The position numbers were made by a program, and so were the translations under genes. Under the pieces are notes generated by a model. That model saw nothing but the letters and a program-made list of their open reading frames with translations, searched no databases and was not told the origin of the DNA. From an uncultured Myxococcales bacterium (GTDB lineage: Bacteria > Myxococcota > Myxococcia > Myxococcales > Myxococcaceae), in NCBI GenBank assembly GCA_937980205.1, contig CALJKW010000001.1, positions 1 to 64,000 of the forward strand: a DNA stretch of 64,000 nt, read 5' to 3'. Positions 25,410 through 33,934 of the stretch are shown in pieces (positions within the stretch are counted from its first letter, which is position 1; every line of letters begins with the position of its first letter).

Positions 25410-26375
25410 ATGAAGAAGGTCACCGCCTTGGCGCAGTCGCCGGTCGGCCGCGCGCTCGCGGTCGCCATCGGCATCGGCGTCGTCGCGTTCATGGTCTACA
25501 AGTCGGGGCCCGCGGCGGTCTGGGCCGCGATCACGCGCGTCCCCTCGGTCTTCCTCATCGTCTTCCTGCTCGAGCTCGGCGTCGCCGGCACCGAGTCGTG
25601 GGCCGCGGTGCTCGTCTACGGGCCCGAGCGCCGCAAGGTGCCGCTGCGCGAGGTCGTGCGCACGTCGCTGCTCTGCTACTCGCTCATCGGCGTGCTGCCG
25701 TTCGGCCGCGCCGCGGGAGAAGCCGCGCGCGCCGCGATGCTCTCGCGCTACGTCGGAGTCCCGCTCGCCGCCGCTTCCGCCGCGCGCATGCAGGCGCTGT
25801 CGCTGCTCGGCAACGCGGTCATCTCTGTGCCGTGCTTCATCGGGGTCCTCGCGTTCCTGGGCCCGAAGTCGTGGCTGCTCGCCGGCATCGGCGGGCACTT
25901 CATCATGGCCAGCGTGCTCGGCTCGGGCCTGTTGCTCGGCGCGCGCAAGACGAAGCTGGGCACGCGCATCGGCAAGTTCTTCCGCAAGGAAGAGCAGTGG
26001 GGCAGCGAGGTCGACGTGCGCCTCGCGTCGAACGAGAACCTCATCTCTCCGCTGGTGTGGATCACCATGAGCCGGCTGCTGCGCACGGCGCAGCGCAGCG
26101 CCCTGCTCGCGGCCGTCGGCGCCTCGTTCGGGCTCTTGCCGAGCCTGATGTCGGAGTCGGTCAACCTGGTGGCGTCGGCGCTCGGCGATGCCATTCCGCT
26201 CCAGGTAGGAGTGACGGAGGCCGGCTACGCGTTCGCTTCGCAGACGCTCGGAATCTCATCGAGTGACGGCGTTGCGATGGCTTTGATTGTTCACGTGGCT
26301 CAGATCGTCTGTGTGGGCATCGGGTTCCTTTCCCCCCTGCTTGCTCCTCCGGTAGTGTCCGAGGCCTCACAGTGA
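25410..26375 (+). CDS. Flippase-like / lysylphosphatidylglycerol synthase TM-region protein
   Basis: A 321-residue membrane protein with six to eight helices. It has the VLPFGRAAGEAARAAMLSRYVG-type loop, seen here as LPFGRAAGE near residue 102, that marks the LPG_synthase_TM/UPF0104 group. These proteins are linked to lipid or polyprenol translocation. The ATG at 25410 is chosen over an upstream frame without other support. Its stop overlaps the GTG of the next gene. It is divergent from the MarR regulator. Confidence 0.75.
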   Translation: MKKVTALAQSPVGRALAVAIGIGVVAFMVYKSGPAAVWAAITRVPSVFLIVFLLELGVAGTESWAAVLVYGPERRKVPLREVVRTSLLCYSLIGVLPFGRAAGEAARAAMLSRYVGVPLAAASAARMQALSLLGNAVISVPCFIGVLAFLGPKSWLLAGIGGHFIMASVLGSGLLLGARKTKLGTRIGKFFRKEEQWGSEVDVRLASNENLISPLVWITMSRLLRTAQRSALLAAVGASFGLLPSLMSESVNLVASALGDAIPLQVGVTEAGYAFASQTLGISSSDGVAMALIVHVAQIVCVGIGFLSPLLAPPVVSEASQ

Positions 26376-26917
26376 ACTTCGTCTCGAAAACCCTGGCTGC
26401 GATCACCACGGTCGCCGCCGGAAGCGCACATGCGAGCGACCCGGACTTCGGGCCGTTCGACATCCCCACCGTGTTCTTCTTCTCGAAGTCCGACGACCGG
26501 AATCGCGTCGACTACGGGCTCCGGCTGGATGCGACCTGCCAGCCCGTCGGTGAGGAGCCGCTGTTTCCGTACTGGCGCGAGTTCGAGCCGCCGGTCGACC
26601 CGCCCGGCAGCCGCACGCACTCGCTCAAGTTCTTCGAGTACGCCGCGTACGGAGTCTCCGAGCAGCGCATCAAGAAGCTCGAGGCGAAGACCGAGATCAC
26701 CGTGAAGCTGAAGGCGTACCCGCGGGAGATCGTCATCACCGTCGAGAAAGGACCCGACGGAAAATGTGCGGTGACTCCGCGCTCGGTCATCGCGGGGTCA
26801 CCGAACGTCGAGCTGGTGTCGGCGTTCATCAAGCTCAAGAGCGGCTGGTCGGTCGAGTACGTCGAGGTGAAGGGCCGCCGCGACGGAAAAGGCGTCGCGG
26901 AGCGGCTCCTCCCCTAG
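26372..26917 (+). CDS. DUF4833 family exported protein
   Basis: A 181-residue protein with a signal peptide (AITTVAAGSAHA, residues 10-21) and a domain containing TVFFFSKSDDRNRVDYGL and LFPYWREFE that matches my memory of the DUF4833 family. Members are small periplasmic or secreted proteins of unknown role, often near lipid genes. The start is a GTG overlapping the upstream stop. Confidence 0.65.
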   Translation: MNFVSKTLAAITTVAAGSAHASDPDFGPFDIPTVFFFSKSDDRNRVDYGLRLDATCQPVGEEPLFPYWREFEPPVDPPGSRTHSLKFFEYAAYGVSEQRIKKLEAKTEITVKLKAYPREIVITVEKGPDGKCAVTPRSVIAGSPNVELVSAFIKLKSGWSVEYVEVKGRRDGKGVAERLLP

Positions 26918-26978
26918 GCGCCCTGTCACCACCCGGTGAAGCGCTGCGCCGTTCAGGTGCGCCCTTTACCTTCAGGGT

Positions 26979-28097
26979 GTGGCGGGGTCGGTGGAACGGT
27001 ATCGGACCGTTCGGAGACAAACGGAAGCGCTCGCGGCACCGCTGAGTGCCGAGGACCAGCAGGTCCAGTCGATGCCGGACGCGAGCCCGACGAAGTGGCA
27101 CCTCGCGCACACGACCTGGTTCTTCGAGACGTTCGTGCTCGGGCGCCGCTCCGAGCACGCGCACCTGTTCAACTCGTACTACGAGGCGCTCGGGCCGCGC
27201 GTCGCGCGCGCGTCACGGGGGCTGATCAGCCGGCCGTCGCTCGCCGAGGTCCGCGCGTACCGGGCGCGCATCGACGACGAGGTGCTGCGCCGCGGCGGCG
27301 GAGACCCGGCGCTGCTCGAGCTCGGCCTCCACCACGAGCAGCAGCACCAGGAGCTGCTCCTCACCGACATCCAGCACGCGCTCGCGCAGAACCCGCTGAG
27401 GCCCGTCTACCGCGAGGGGAATGAGCTCGTGCCCGCGGCGACGGCGGCTCCGCTGCGCTGGCAGCGCCACGACGGAGGCCTGGTGCACCTCGGGCACGAC
27501 GGCACCGCGTTCTCCTTCGACAACGAGCGCCCGCGGCACCGCGTCTTCGTCGAGCCGTTCGAGCTCGCGAACCGCCTCGTCACCAACGCCGAGTGGGTCG
27601 AGTTCATGAAGGACGGCGGCTACACGCGGCCGGAGCTCTGGCTCTCGGACGGCTGGGCGACCGTGCAGGCCGAGCGCTGGAGCGCGCCGCTGTACTGGGA
27701 GCAGCGCGACGGCGCGTGGTGGCACTTCACGCTGCACGGCCTGCGGCCGGTGGAGCCTGCCGCGCCGGTCGCGCACGTGAGCCACTACGAGGCCGACGCG
27801 TTCGCGCGCTGGGCCGGCGCGCGGCTGCCGACGGAGGCGGAGTGGGAGCTCGCTCCGCTGTTCGGCGCCTGCTGGCAGTGGACTTCGAGCGCGTACCTTC
27901 CGTACCCGGGCTTCGCTCCGCAAGCCGGAGCCGTCGGCGAGTACAACGGCAAGTTCATGTCGGGGCAGCTCGTGCTGCGCGGCGGCAGCTGCTTCACGCC
28001 GCCGGGCCACGTGCGACCGAGCTACCGCAACTTCTTCCCGCCGGCCGCGCGCTGGCAGGTCACGGGCCTGAGGCTCGCGAGGAACACGACACCATGA
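26979..28097 (+). CDS. egtB: Ergothioneine synthase EgtB (internally shortened)
   Basis: A 372-residue iron-dependent sulfoxide synthase that joins a thiol donor to hercynine. The N-terminal DinB-like domain has the iron ligands in HLAHTTWFFE and HHEQQHQE. The C-terminal FGE-sulfatase-like domain has RLPTEAEWE and ends in RGGSCFTPPGHVR and NFFPP. Between EAEWELA and LFGACWQW the sequence is about 35 residues shorter than I expect from other EgtB proteins. The start is a GTG. Its stop overlaps the EgtD start, so the pair is coupled. Confidence 0.9.
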   Translation: MAGSVERYRTVRRQTEALAAPLSAEDQQVQSMPDASPTKWHLAHTTWFFETFVLGRRSEHAHLFNSYYEALGPRVARASRGLISRPSLAEVRAYRARIDDEVLRRGGGDPALLELGLHHEQQHQELLLTDIQHALAQNPLRPVYREGNELVPAATAAPLRWQRHDGGLVHLGHDGTAFSFDNERPRHRVFVEPFELANRLVTNAEWVEFMKDGGYTRPELWLSDGWATVQAERWSAPLYWEQRDGAWWHFTLHGLRPVEPAAPVAHVSHYEADAFARWAGARLPTEAEWELAPLFGACWQWTSSAYLPYPGFAPQAGAVGEYNGKFMSGQLVLRGGSCFTPPGHVRPSYRNFFPPAARWQVTGLRLARNTTP

Positions 28098-29044
28098 TGC
28101 TGAGCACCTTCGAAACGATTCCCGCCTGGGCGGAGGACGTCCGCCGCGGCCTGCTCTCCCGCCCGCGCCGGCTGCCGGCGCACCTGCTCTACGACGCCCG
28201 CGGCTCGGACCTGTTCGAGGCCATCACGCGGCTGCCGGAGTACTACCTGACGCGCACCGAGCTGCAGATTTTGAAGGACAACGCCGAGGAGCTCGCCGCG
28301 CAGGCCGGCCCTCCGGCGAGCGTCATCGAGCTCGGCGCCGGCTCGGGGCGGAAGACGAAGGTCGTGCTCGAGGCGGTGCGCGAGCTGCGCGGCTCGGTGA
28401 CGTACCACCCGATCGACGTGTCGCGCGCGGCGCTCGACTCGGCCGCGCGCCGGCTCACGCGCCGCGGCGTCGGCGTCTACCCGCTCGTCGGCCGCTACGA
28501 AGACGCGCTGCCGCTCATTCACCGGCTGCCCGGCCCGCGCATGGTGATGTTCATCGGCTCGAGCGTGGGGAACCTGGGGCCCGTCGGCGCGCTCAAGCTG
28601 CTCAAGCAGGTGCGCGCGGCGCTGCAGCCGGGAGACTCGCTGCTGGTCGGCGCCGACGTCCGCAAAGAGCCGGAGCTGATGGTGCCCGCGTACGACGACG
28701 TGGCCGGCGTGACGTCGGTGTTCGAGCTCAACGCGCTCGAGCGGCTCAACCGCGAGCTGCACGCCGACTTCCACCTCGACGGCTTCAAGTACCGCGCGGA
28801 GTGGGACGCCGAGCGTTCGTGCATTCGCATGGGGCTCGTCTCGCTGCGCGAGCAGCTCGTCCGGATTCCGCCGCTGGACCTGGCCGTCCGTTTCACGCGC
28901 GGCGAGCTCCTGCAGACCGAGCGCAGCTACAAGTGGTCCGTCGACGAGCAGCAGGCGCTCCTCGAGCGCGCCGGCTTCGAGTCCAGCGCGGTCTTCCGTG
29001 ACCCGCGCCGGTGGTTCGCCGTCCACCTCGCCCGCGTTCGGTAA
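28094..29044 (+). CDS. egtD: L-histidine N-alpha-methyltransferase EgtD
   Basis: A 316-residue SAM-dependent enzyme that trimethylates histidine to hercynine, the substrate of EgtB. It has LPAHLLYDARGSDLFEAIT (about 27-45), the SAM motif ELGAGSGRKT (about 76-85) and MFIGSSVGN (about 154-162). Each turnover uses three SAM and releases three SAH. The ATG overlaps the EgtB stop; a second ATG follows immediately. The LuxS gene 1.4 kb downstream could help recycle the SAH, by inference only. Confidence 0.95.
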   Translation: MMLSTFETIPAWAEDVRRGLLSRPRRLPAHLLYDARGSDLFEAITRLPEYYLTRTELQILKDNAEELAAQAGPPASVIELGAGSGRKTKVVLEAVRELRGSVTYHPIDVSRAALDSAARRLTRRGVGVYPLVGRYEDALPLIHRLPGPRMVMFIGSSVGNLGPVGALKLLKQVRAALQPGDSLLVGADVRKEPELMVPAYDDVAGVTSVFELNALERLNRELHADFHLDGFKYRAEWDAERSCIRMGLVSLREQLVRIPPLDLAVRFTRGELLQTERSYKWSVDEQQALLERAGFESSAVFRDPRRWFAVHLARVR

Positions 29045-29058
29045 GGCGCCCTAATCGA

Positions 29059-29070
29059 GGTTGCGCAACC
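29059..29070. promoter_or_regulatory. 12-base perfect palindrome before the cyclitol cluster
   Basis: GGTTGCGCAACC is its own reverse complement. It lies 14 bases after egtD and 121 bases upstream of the cyclase start. It could be an operator for the downstream biosynthetic operon. No regulator gene is adjacent. Confidence 0.5.
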
Positions 29071-29084
29071 CCCCGCGCTCAGGT

Positions 29085-29100
29085 GCGAAATTCCTTTCGC
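29085..29100 (+). other. Small perfect hairpin in cluster leader
   Basis: GCGAAA and TTTCGC pair around TTCC. It sits between the palindrome at 29059 and the second hairpin at 29143 in the 147-base leader of the cyclitol cluster. Confidence 0.45.
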
Positions 29101-29142
29101 ATGGGGCCGTGGGTTCTTTCGTGCCCACCTTCAAATCGGTCA

Positions 29143-29170
29143 AAAGGTCGGCTAAGCGAGGCCGGCCTTT
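29143..29170 (+). terminator. Hairpin, possible terminator or attenuator
   Basis: AAAGGTCGGC (29143-29152) pairs with GCCGGCCTTT (29161-29170) with one G-U wobble and an eight-base loop. It lies 22 bases before the cyclase ATG. No long T-tract follows, so it could end egtBD transcription or shape translation of the cyclase. Confidence 0.5.
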
Positions 29171-29191
29171 GTCACCGAGGGGCAACACTGA

Positions 29192-30403
29192 ATGCTGACG
29201 TCACGAGCCAACGGCAACCACCGCATCTGGGAGGTCCGCACGCACCGCGCGGTCAATTACGACGTGCGCGAGACCTCCGATGTGCTGGACCCGACGAACC
29301 CCACGCTGCTCGTCGGAGGCCGCGGTTCGCTGCGCCGCTTCGTCGTCGTCGATGAGGTCGTCTACGAGACCCGCAAAGAGAAGCTGAAGGCGTACTTCGA
29401 GCACCACGGCGTCGAAGCGCGGATCATGCCGATCACCGCGACCGAGCCGAACAAGTCCTTCGAGCTGTTCTTCCAGATCGCCCGCGAGCTCGACGCCTTC
29501 AAGCTCAACCGACGCAACGAGCCGATCATCGCCATCGGCGGCGGAGTGCTCAGCGACGTCGTGTCGTTCGTCGCGTCCACGTACCGGCGCGGCGCGCCGT
29601 GCGTGCGCGTGCCCACCACGCTGATGGGCCTGATCGACGCGGCCATCGGCATCAAGACCGCCGTCAACTTCGACAAGGCGAAGAACCGCATCGGCACCTT
29701 CGAGCCGCCGTTCGCCGCCGTGCTCGACCGCTCGTGGCTCGACACGCTGCCGATGCGCCACATCCTGAACGGCGTGGGCGAGATCATGAAGCTCGCGCTG
29801 ATCTGCGACCCGCCGCAGTTCGAGCTGCTCGCCAAAGAAGGCAAAGAGGCGTGCGAGGACAAGTTCGTCACCAAGGGCACGGAGATCTTCCGCCGCGCCA
29901 TCGACGGCATGCTGCAGGAGCTCGAGCCGAACCTCTGGGAAGAGAACCTCGAGCGCGCGACGGACTTCGGCCACACGTTCTCGCCGATGCTGGAGATGAA
30001 GGACGTCGACAACCTGCTCCACGGCGAGGCGGTGGCGATCGACTGCGCGTTCAGCGTGGTGCTCGCGGCCGAGCGCAAGCTGATCAACGCCGCGACGCGC
30101 GACCGCTGCCTCGGCGTGATGACGGAGCTGGGGCTGCCGGTGTGGCACGCGATGGCGACTCCCGAGCTGTTCTGGGACTCGGTCGAAGAGCGCACCGCGC
30201 ACCGCGACGGCTACCAGCGCGTGCCGATCATGACCGGCATCGGAACGCACAAGTTCATCAACGACATCACGCTCGATGAGCTGAAGAGCGCGTTCAAGGT
30301 GTGGGGCGAGCTGTGCGGAGGCCGCGTCAATGGCCACGCGCACGCGAAGGTCCACAAGCAGTCTCGCGCGGCCGCCGTGGCCGCGAGTCTCGAAGAGGGG
30401 TGA
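29192..30403 (+). CDS. Sedoheptulose-7-phosphate cyclase (2-epi-5-epi-valiolone/2-epi-valiolone synthase-like)
   Basis: A 403-residue member of the dehydroquinate-synthase superfamily. It has NAD-site AIGGGVLSD at residues 114-122, PTTLMGLIDA at 141-150, and metal ligands Glu197 (NGVGEIMK), His261 (DFGHTFSP) and His278 (LLHGEA). The IKTAVN and DFGHTFSPMLE signatures look like the C7 cyclases that turn sedoheptulose 7-phosphate into a valiolone. They look less like the desmethyl-deoxygadusol synthases of mycosporine pathways or true AroB. It opens the biosynthetic operon. Exact product (EEVS or EVS type) cannot be told by eye. Confidence 0.88.
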   Translation: MLTSRANGNHRIWEVRTHRAVNYDVRETSDVLDPTNPTLLVGGRGSLRRFVVVDEVVYETRKEKLKAYFEHHGVEARIMPITATEPNKSFELFFQIARELDAFKLNRRNEPIIAIGGGVLSDVVSFVASTYRRGAPCVRVPTTLMGLIDAAIGIKTAVNFDKAKNRIGTFEPPFAAVLDRSWLDTLPMRHILNGVGEIMKLALICDPPQFELLAKEGKEACEDKFVTKGTEIFRRAIDGMLQELEPNLWEENLERATDFGHTFSPMLEMKDVDNLLHGEAVAIDCAFSVVLAAERKLINAATRDRCLGVMTELGLPVWHAMATPELFWDSVEERTAHRDGYQRVPIMTGIGTHKFINDITLDELKSAFKVWGELCGGRVNGHAHAKVHKQSRAAAVAASLEEG

Positions 30404-30408
30404 ACCAC

Positions 30409-30897
30409 ATGAGCACGAAGCACGAGATGGATCCGCGGCTCGCGGAGACGATCGGGGAGCAGGATCACCGCAAGGTGGTCGCTCCGTACATCAAGCTGAT
30501 CAGCGTCACCGAGGGTGTGAAGGGCGACAAGGTGTGGCTCTGGGACATCCGCATGACCCAGCCGAACAAGGTGCACATCCCGATGCCGGCGGTGCACTCG
30601 CTCGAGCACTGCATCGCGATCTTCATCAAGCGCCACCTCGACGGCGTCATCAACTTCGGCTGCATGGGCTGCCAGACCGGCTTCTACCTGCCGGTCATGA
30701 ACGGCGGCGGCGACTACGACAAGATGTGCGACGCGATCGAGAAGACGCTCAAGGACATCCTCGTCGCGAAGGAAGTGCCGGTCGCCAACGAAGAGCAGTG
30801 CGGCTGGTGGAAGAACCACTCGCTCGAGGGCGCGCAGGAGATCGCGCGCAACGTGCTCGCCGCAGGTCGCTCGAAGTGGCAGCGGGTGTTCTCATGA
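30409..30897 (+). CDS. luxS: LuxS-type S-ribosylhomocysteine lyase
   Basis: A 162-residue LuxS homologue with all key residues. The metal ligands are His63 and His67 in HSLEH, and Cys131 in QCG. The general base is Cys88 in MGCQTGF and the acid/base is Glu66. The N-terminal DHRKVVAPY and DIRMTQPNK segments carry the substrate-binding His and Arg. The family splits S-ribosylhomocysteine to homocysteine and the AI-2 precursor. It lies five bases after the cyclase gene and overlaps the next gene by four, so it is embedded in the operon. It could recycle SAH products or be repurposed for carbonyl migration on a cyclitol. Confidence 0.93.
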   Translation: MSTKHEMDPRLAETIGEQDHRKVVAPYIKLISVTEGVKGDKVWLWDIRMTQPNKVHIPMPAVHSLEHCIAIFIKRHLDGVINFGCMGCQTGFYLPVMNGGGDYDKMCDAIEKTLKDILVAKEVPVANEEQCGWWKNHSLEGAQEIARNVLAAGRSKWQRVFS

Positions 30898-31886
30898 GCA
30901 ACATCAACGTCGCCCTCTTCGGGGCCGGTCGCATGGGCAAGGTCCACGGCGGCAACGCCGCGAAGCTGCCGGGCGTGAAGATCAAGTACGTCATCGACCC
31001 CGTCGCGAACGCCGCGCAGGCGCTGGCCAAGTCGATCGGCGCCGAGGTGACCTCGCCTGAGACCGCGCTCGCCGACAAAGACGTGCAGGCGGTCATCATC
31101 ACGTCGCCGACGACCACACACTTCGACTTCATCACGCAGAGCGCGAAGGCCGGCAAAGCCATCTTCACCGAGAAGCCGGTCGACCTCAGCTATGAGCGCG
31201 TCGTCGCGGCGCTCGAGGTCGTGAACAAGGCGAAGGTGCCGTTCATGGTCGGCTTCCAGCGCCGGTTCGACCCGACGTTCCGCCACATGAAGAAGCAGGT
31301 CGAGGCGGGCACGATCGGCACCGTCGAGATGGTGCGCGTGACGAGCCGCGATCCGTCGCCGCCTCCGGCGACCTACGTCGCGACGTCGGGCGGGCTGTTC
31401 CGCGACATGATGATTCACGACTTCGACATCGCGCGCTGGTTCCTCGGCGAAGAGCCGAACGAGGTGTTCGCGACCGGCTCGTGCCTCGTCGACCCCGAGA
31501 TCGGCAAGCTGAAGGACTGGGACTCGGCGGTGTGCGTGCTGAAGACGCCGAGCGGGAAGATCGCGCAGATCGAGAACAGCCGCCGCGCGGTGTACGGCTA
31601 CGACCAGCGGCTCGAGGTGTTCGGCAGCAAGGGCCTCGTGCAGGCCGGCAACGTGCAGCCGACGATGGCGCAGGTGTGGACGGCCGAGGGCATTCGCCAC
31701 GAGAAGCCGCAGCCGTTCTTCCCCGAGCGCTACCCCGAGGCGTACGCCCTCGAGGTCTCGCACTTCTTCGACGCGATCGCCGCGGGCCAGGAGCCCGAGG
31801 TCGGCGGAGAAGCCGGCCGCGGCAGTCTCGCGCTCGCCGATGCCGCGACGAAGTCGGCCCAGACCGGCCAGGTGGTGAAGCTGTGA
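30894..31886 (+). CDS. Gfo/Idh/MocA family oxidoreductase (inositol dehydrogenase-like)
   Basis: A 330-residue NAD(P)-dependent dehydrogenase with Rossmann motif FGAGRMGKVH at residues 9-18, the family EKP motif at 93-95 and the catalytic-type Asp/His segment DMMIHDFDIARWF at about 168. Relatives oxidise inositol-like alcohols to ketones. In this operon it would oxidise the cyclase product or a derivative to prepare a ketone for the aminotransferase. The ATG overlaps the luxS stop. Confidence 0.9.
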   Translation: MSNINVALFGAGRMGKVHGGNAAKLPGVKIKYVIDPVANAAQALAKSIGAEVTSPETALADKDVQAVIITSPTTTHFDFITQSAKAGKAIFTEKPVDLSYERVVAALEVVNKAKVPFMVGFQRRFDPTFRHMKKQVEAGTIGTVEMVRVTSRDPSPPPATYVATSGGLFRDMMIHDFDIARWFLGEEPNEVFATGSCLVDPEIGKLKDWDSAVCVLKTPSGKIAQIENSRRAVYGYDQRLEVFGSKGLVQAGNVQPTMAQVWTAEGIRHEKPQPFFPERYPEAYALEVSHFFDAIAAGQEPEVGGEAGRGSLALADAATKSAQTGQVVKL

Positions 31887-32650
31887 ACGCGCCCGCGCCG
31901 AAGCAGGTCCTCGTCACCGGTGGCAGCAAGGGCATCGGCAAGACGATCTGCGAGTGGTTCTTGAAGCGCGGCTGGACGGTGAAGACCTGCGCGCGCAACG
32001 GCGACGAGCTCGGCCGCACGGTCGGTGAGCTCAAGAAGCTGGGCAACATCGAGGGCCAGGTGCTCGACCTGGGCAATCGCGAGGCGGTGAAGCGGTACGC
32101 CGCGGCGTGGCCGTACGGAAGGCTCGACGCGCTGATCAACAACGCGGCGATCTGCCACGTGAAGCGCATCGACGAGCCCGCCGAAGATCGGTTCTGGGAC
32201 GAGGTGCTCGACATCAACCTGAACGGCGTGCAGTTCCTCACGCGCGGGCTGCTCAAGCACATCCCCGACGGCGGGCGCATCGTGAACATCAGCTCGCAGC
32301 TCGGCCAGGAAGCGCGCGCCGGCTATGGCGCCTACTGCGCGTCGAAGTTCGCGCTCATCGGCCTCACCAAGGTCTGGGCGAAGGAGCTCGGCCCGCGCGG
32401 CATCACCGTCAACGCGGTGTGCCCGGGGTGGGTCAAGACCGACCAGGCCGTCGGCGACATGGAGCGCCTCGCGAAGGAGAAGGGCGTCCCCGTCGACAAG
32501 CTGTACAAGGAAATCTGCGAGCCGCTCGAGCTGCGCCGATTCACCGAGCCGGAAGAAGTCGCGAGCCTGGTGGGTTGGTTGTCTTCGCCCGAGGGCTCCG
32601 GCGTGACGGGCCGTGACTGGCTGATGAACACCGTCTGGAATCAGACCTGA
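31883..32650 (+). CDS. Short-chain dehydrogenase/reductase
   Basis: A 255-residue classical SDR with cofactor motif TGGSKGIG at about residues 12-19, NNAA at about 89-92, catalytic Ser in ISSQ and YCASK (Tyr-Lys). It probably reduces or oxidises a hydroxyl/ketone on the cyclitol. The start is a GTG overlapping the MocA stop, and the aminotransferase follows 15 bases later. Confidence 0.9.
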   Translation: MNAPAPKQVLVTGGSKGIGKTICEWFLKRGWTVKTCARNGDELGRTVGELKKLGNIEGQVLDLGNREAVKRYAAAWPYGRLDALINNAAICHVKRIDEPAEDRFWDEVLDINLNGVQFLTRGLLKHIPDGGRIVNISSQLGQEARAGYGAYCASKFALIGLTKVWAKELGPRGITVNAVCPGWVKTDQAVGDMERLAKEKGVPVDKLYKEICEPLELRRFTEPEEVASLVGWLSSPEGSGVTGRDWLMNTVWNQT

Positions 32651-32665
32651 TAGGAGACCTCGAAA

Positions 32666-33934
32666 ATGCTCGCACAGAATGGCGGCACCCCGATTCGCCG
32701 CGCAGAAGAGTGGCCCAAGTGGCCGGTTCACGGTCCCGAGACCACGAAGGCCCTTCAGTCGGTGCTCGACAGCCAGCGCTGGTCGATCGCCGGCGTGTAC
32801 GTGGGGCAGCAGACGCGTGAGCGCGAGTTCTCCGAGAAGTGGGCGGCGTTCAACGGCGTGAAGCACGCGGTCTGCACGACGAACGGCTCGTCGGCGCTGC
32901 TCATCGGCCTCGAGTCGCTCGACGTCGGAGCCGGCGACGAGGTCATCGTCCCCGGCCTCACGTGGATCGCGCCGGCGACGGCCGCGCTCAACGTCAACGC
33001 GCGTCCGGTCATCGTCGACGTCGACCCGAACACGTTCTGCCTCGACGTGGCGAAGGTGAAGGCGGCCATCACGCCGCGCACCAAGGCCATCATCGCCGTG
33101 CACCTGTACGGCTCGATGGTGAACATGGACGAGCTGCTCGCGGTCGCAAACGCGAACAACATCCCCGTCATCGAGGACTGCGCGCAGAGTCATGGCTCCC
33201 TGTGGGGCAGTAAGCGCGCCGGTTCGCAGGGCGCCATCGGCTGCTTCAGCTTCCACCAGGGCAAGCCGTTCGCGTCCGGTGAGGGCGGCTCGGTCATCAC
33301 GAACGACGCGCGGCTGTACCGTAGGCTTCAGCACCTCCGCGCGGACTCGCGCATGTGGGTCGAGAAGACTCCCAAGTTCGGTCACATGGAGCTCGCCGAG
33401 ACGGCCGAGGTCCAGGGCTCGAACCACTGCCTGTCCGAGTTCCAGAGCGCCATCCTCATCGAGGCGATGAGCCGCATCGAGGATCAGCTCAAGACGCGCG
33501 CGGCGAACGCGGCGTACCTCGACGAGCAGCTGCTCAAGGTCGGCGGCATCGTCCCGCAGGCGCACCCGAAGCAGGTCAACCTGCAGTCGTACTACCACTA
33601 CATGCTGCGCCTCGAGCTCGACCAGTTCGCGGGCAAGACCAACACGCAGGTCGGCGACGCGGTCGAGGCCGAGCTCGGCTTCTGGATTCACCCGCCGTAC
33701 CCGGCGACGAAGAACCACAAGCTCTACGTGCCGCAGACGAAGCGCCGCTTCCGCATCAGCGACGAGCACTGGAACTTCATCAACCCGGATCGCTTCGAGC
33801 TGCCGGTGTCGCAGAAGGCGTATCGGGAGAACCTCGTGTTCCACCACTCCGTGCTGCTCGGCACGAAGAAGGACATGGACTCGATCGTCGAGGCCTTCGC
33901 GAAGGTGAAGAAGCACGCCGCTGAGCTGAAGTGA
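32666..33934 (+). CDS. DegT/DnrJ/EryC1-family PLP aminotransferase
   Basis: A 422-residue sugar/cyclitol aminotransferase. PLP lysine is Lys200 in SFHQGKPFASGEGG, with Asp171 in EDCAQSHG contacting the ring nitrogen. The family includes glutamine:scyllo-inosose aminotransferases, which fits a ketocyclitol substrate. AGGAGA lies about ten bases before the ATG. Downstream the small lipoprotein gene starts within its stop. Confidence 0.93.
   Translation: MLAQNGGTPIRRAEEWPKWPVHGPETTKALQSVLDSQRWSIAGVYVGQQTREREFSEKWAAFNGVKHAVCTTNGSSALLIGLESLDVGAGDEVIVPGLTWIAPATAALNVNARPVIVDVDPNTFCLDVAKVKAAITPRTKAIIAVHLYGSMVNMDELLAVANANNIPVIEDCAQSHGSLWGSKRAGSQGAIGCFSFHQGKPFASGEGGSVITNDARLYRRLQHLRADSRMWVEKTPKFGHMELAETAEVQGSNHCLSEFQSAILIEAMSRIEDQLKTRAANAAYLDEQLLKVGGIVPQAHPKQVNLQSYYHYMLRLELDQFAGKTNTQVGDAVEAELGFWIHPPYPATKNHKLYVPQTKRRFRISDEHWNFINPDRFELPVSQKAYRENLVFHHSVLLGTKKDMDSIVEAFAKVKKHAAELK

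Noticed and set aside
30409..30897. Quorum sensing by AI-2 as the role of LuxS
   Set aside because: No AI-2 receptor or processing genes are in the window, and the operon context points to metabolism instead.
29192..31886. Mycosporine-like amino acid cluster
   Set aside because: The cyclase signatures do not look like desmethyl-deoxygadusol synthase, and the O-methyltransferase, ATP-grasp ligase and NRPS or D-Ala ligase-like genes of that pathway are absent.
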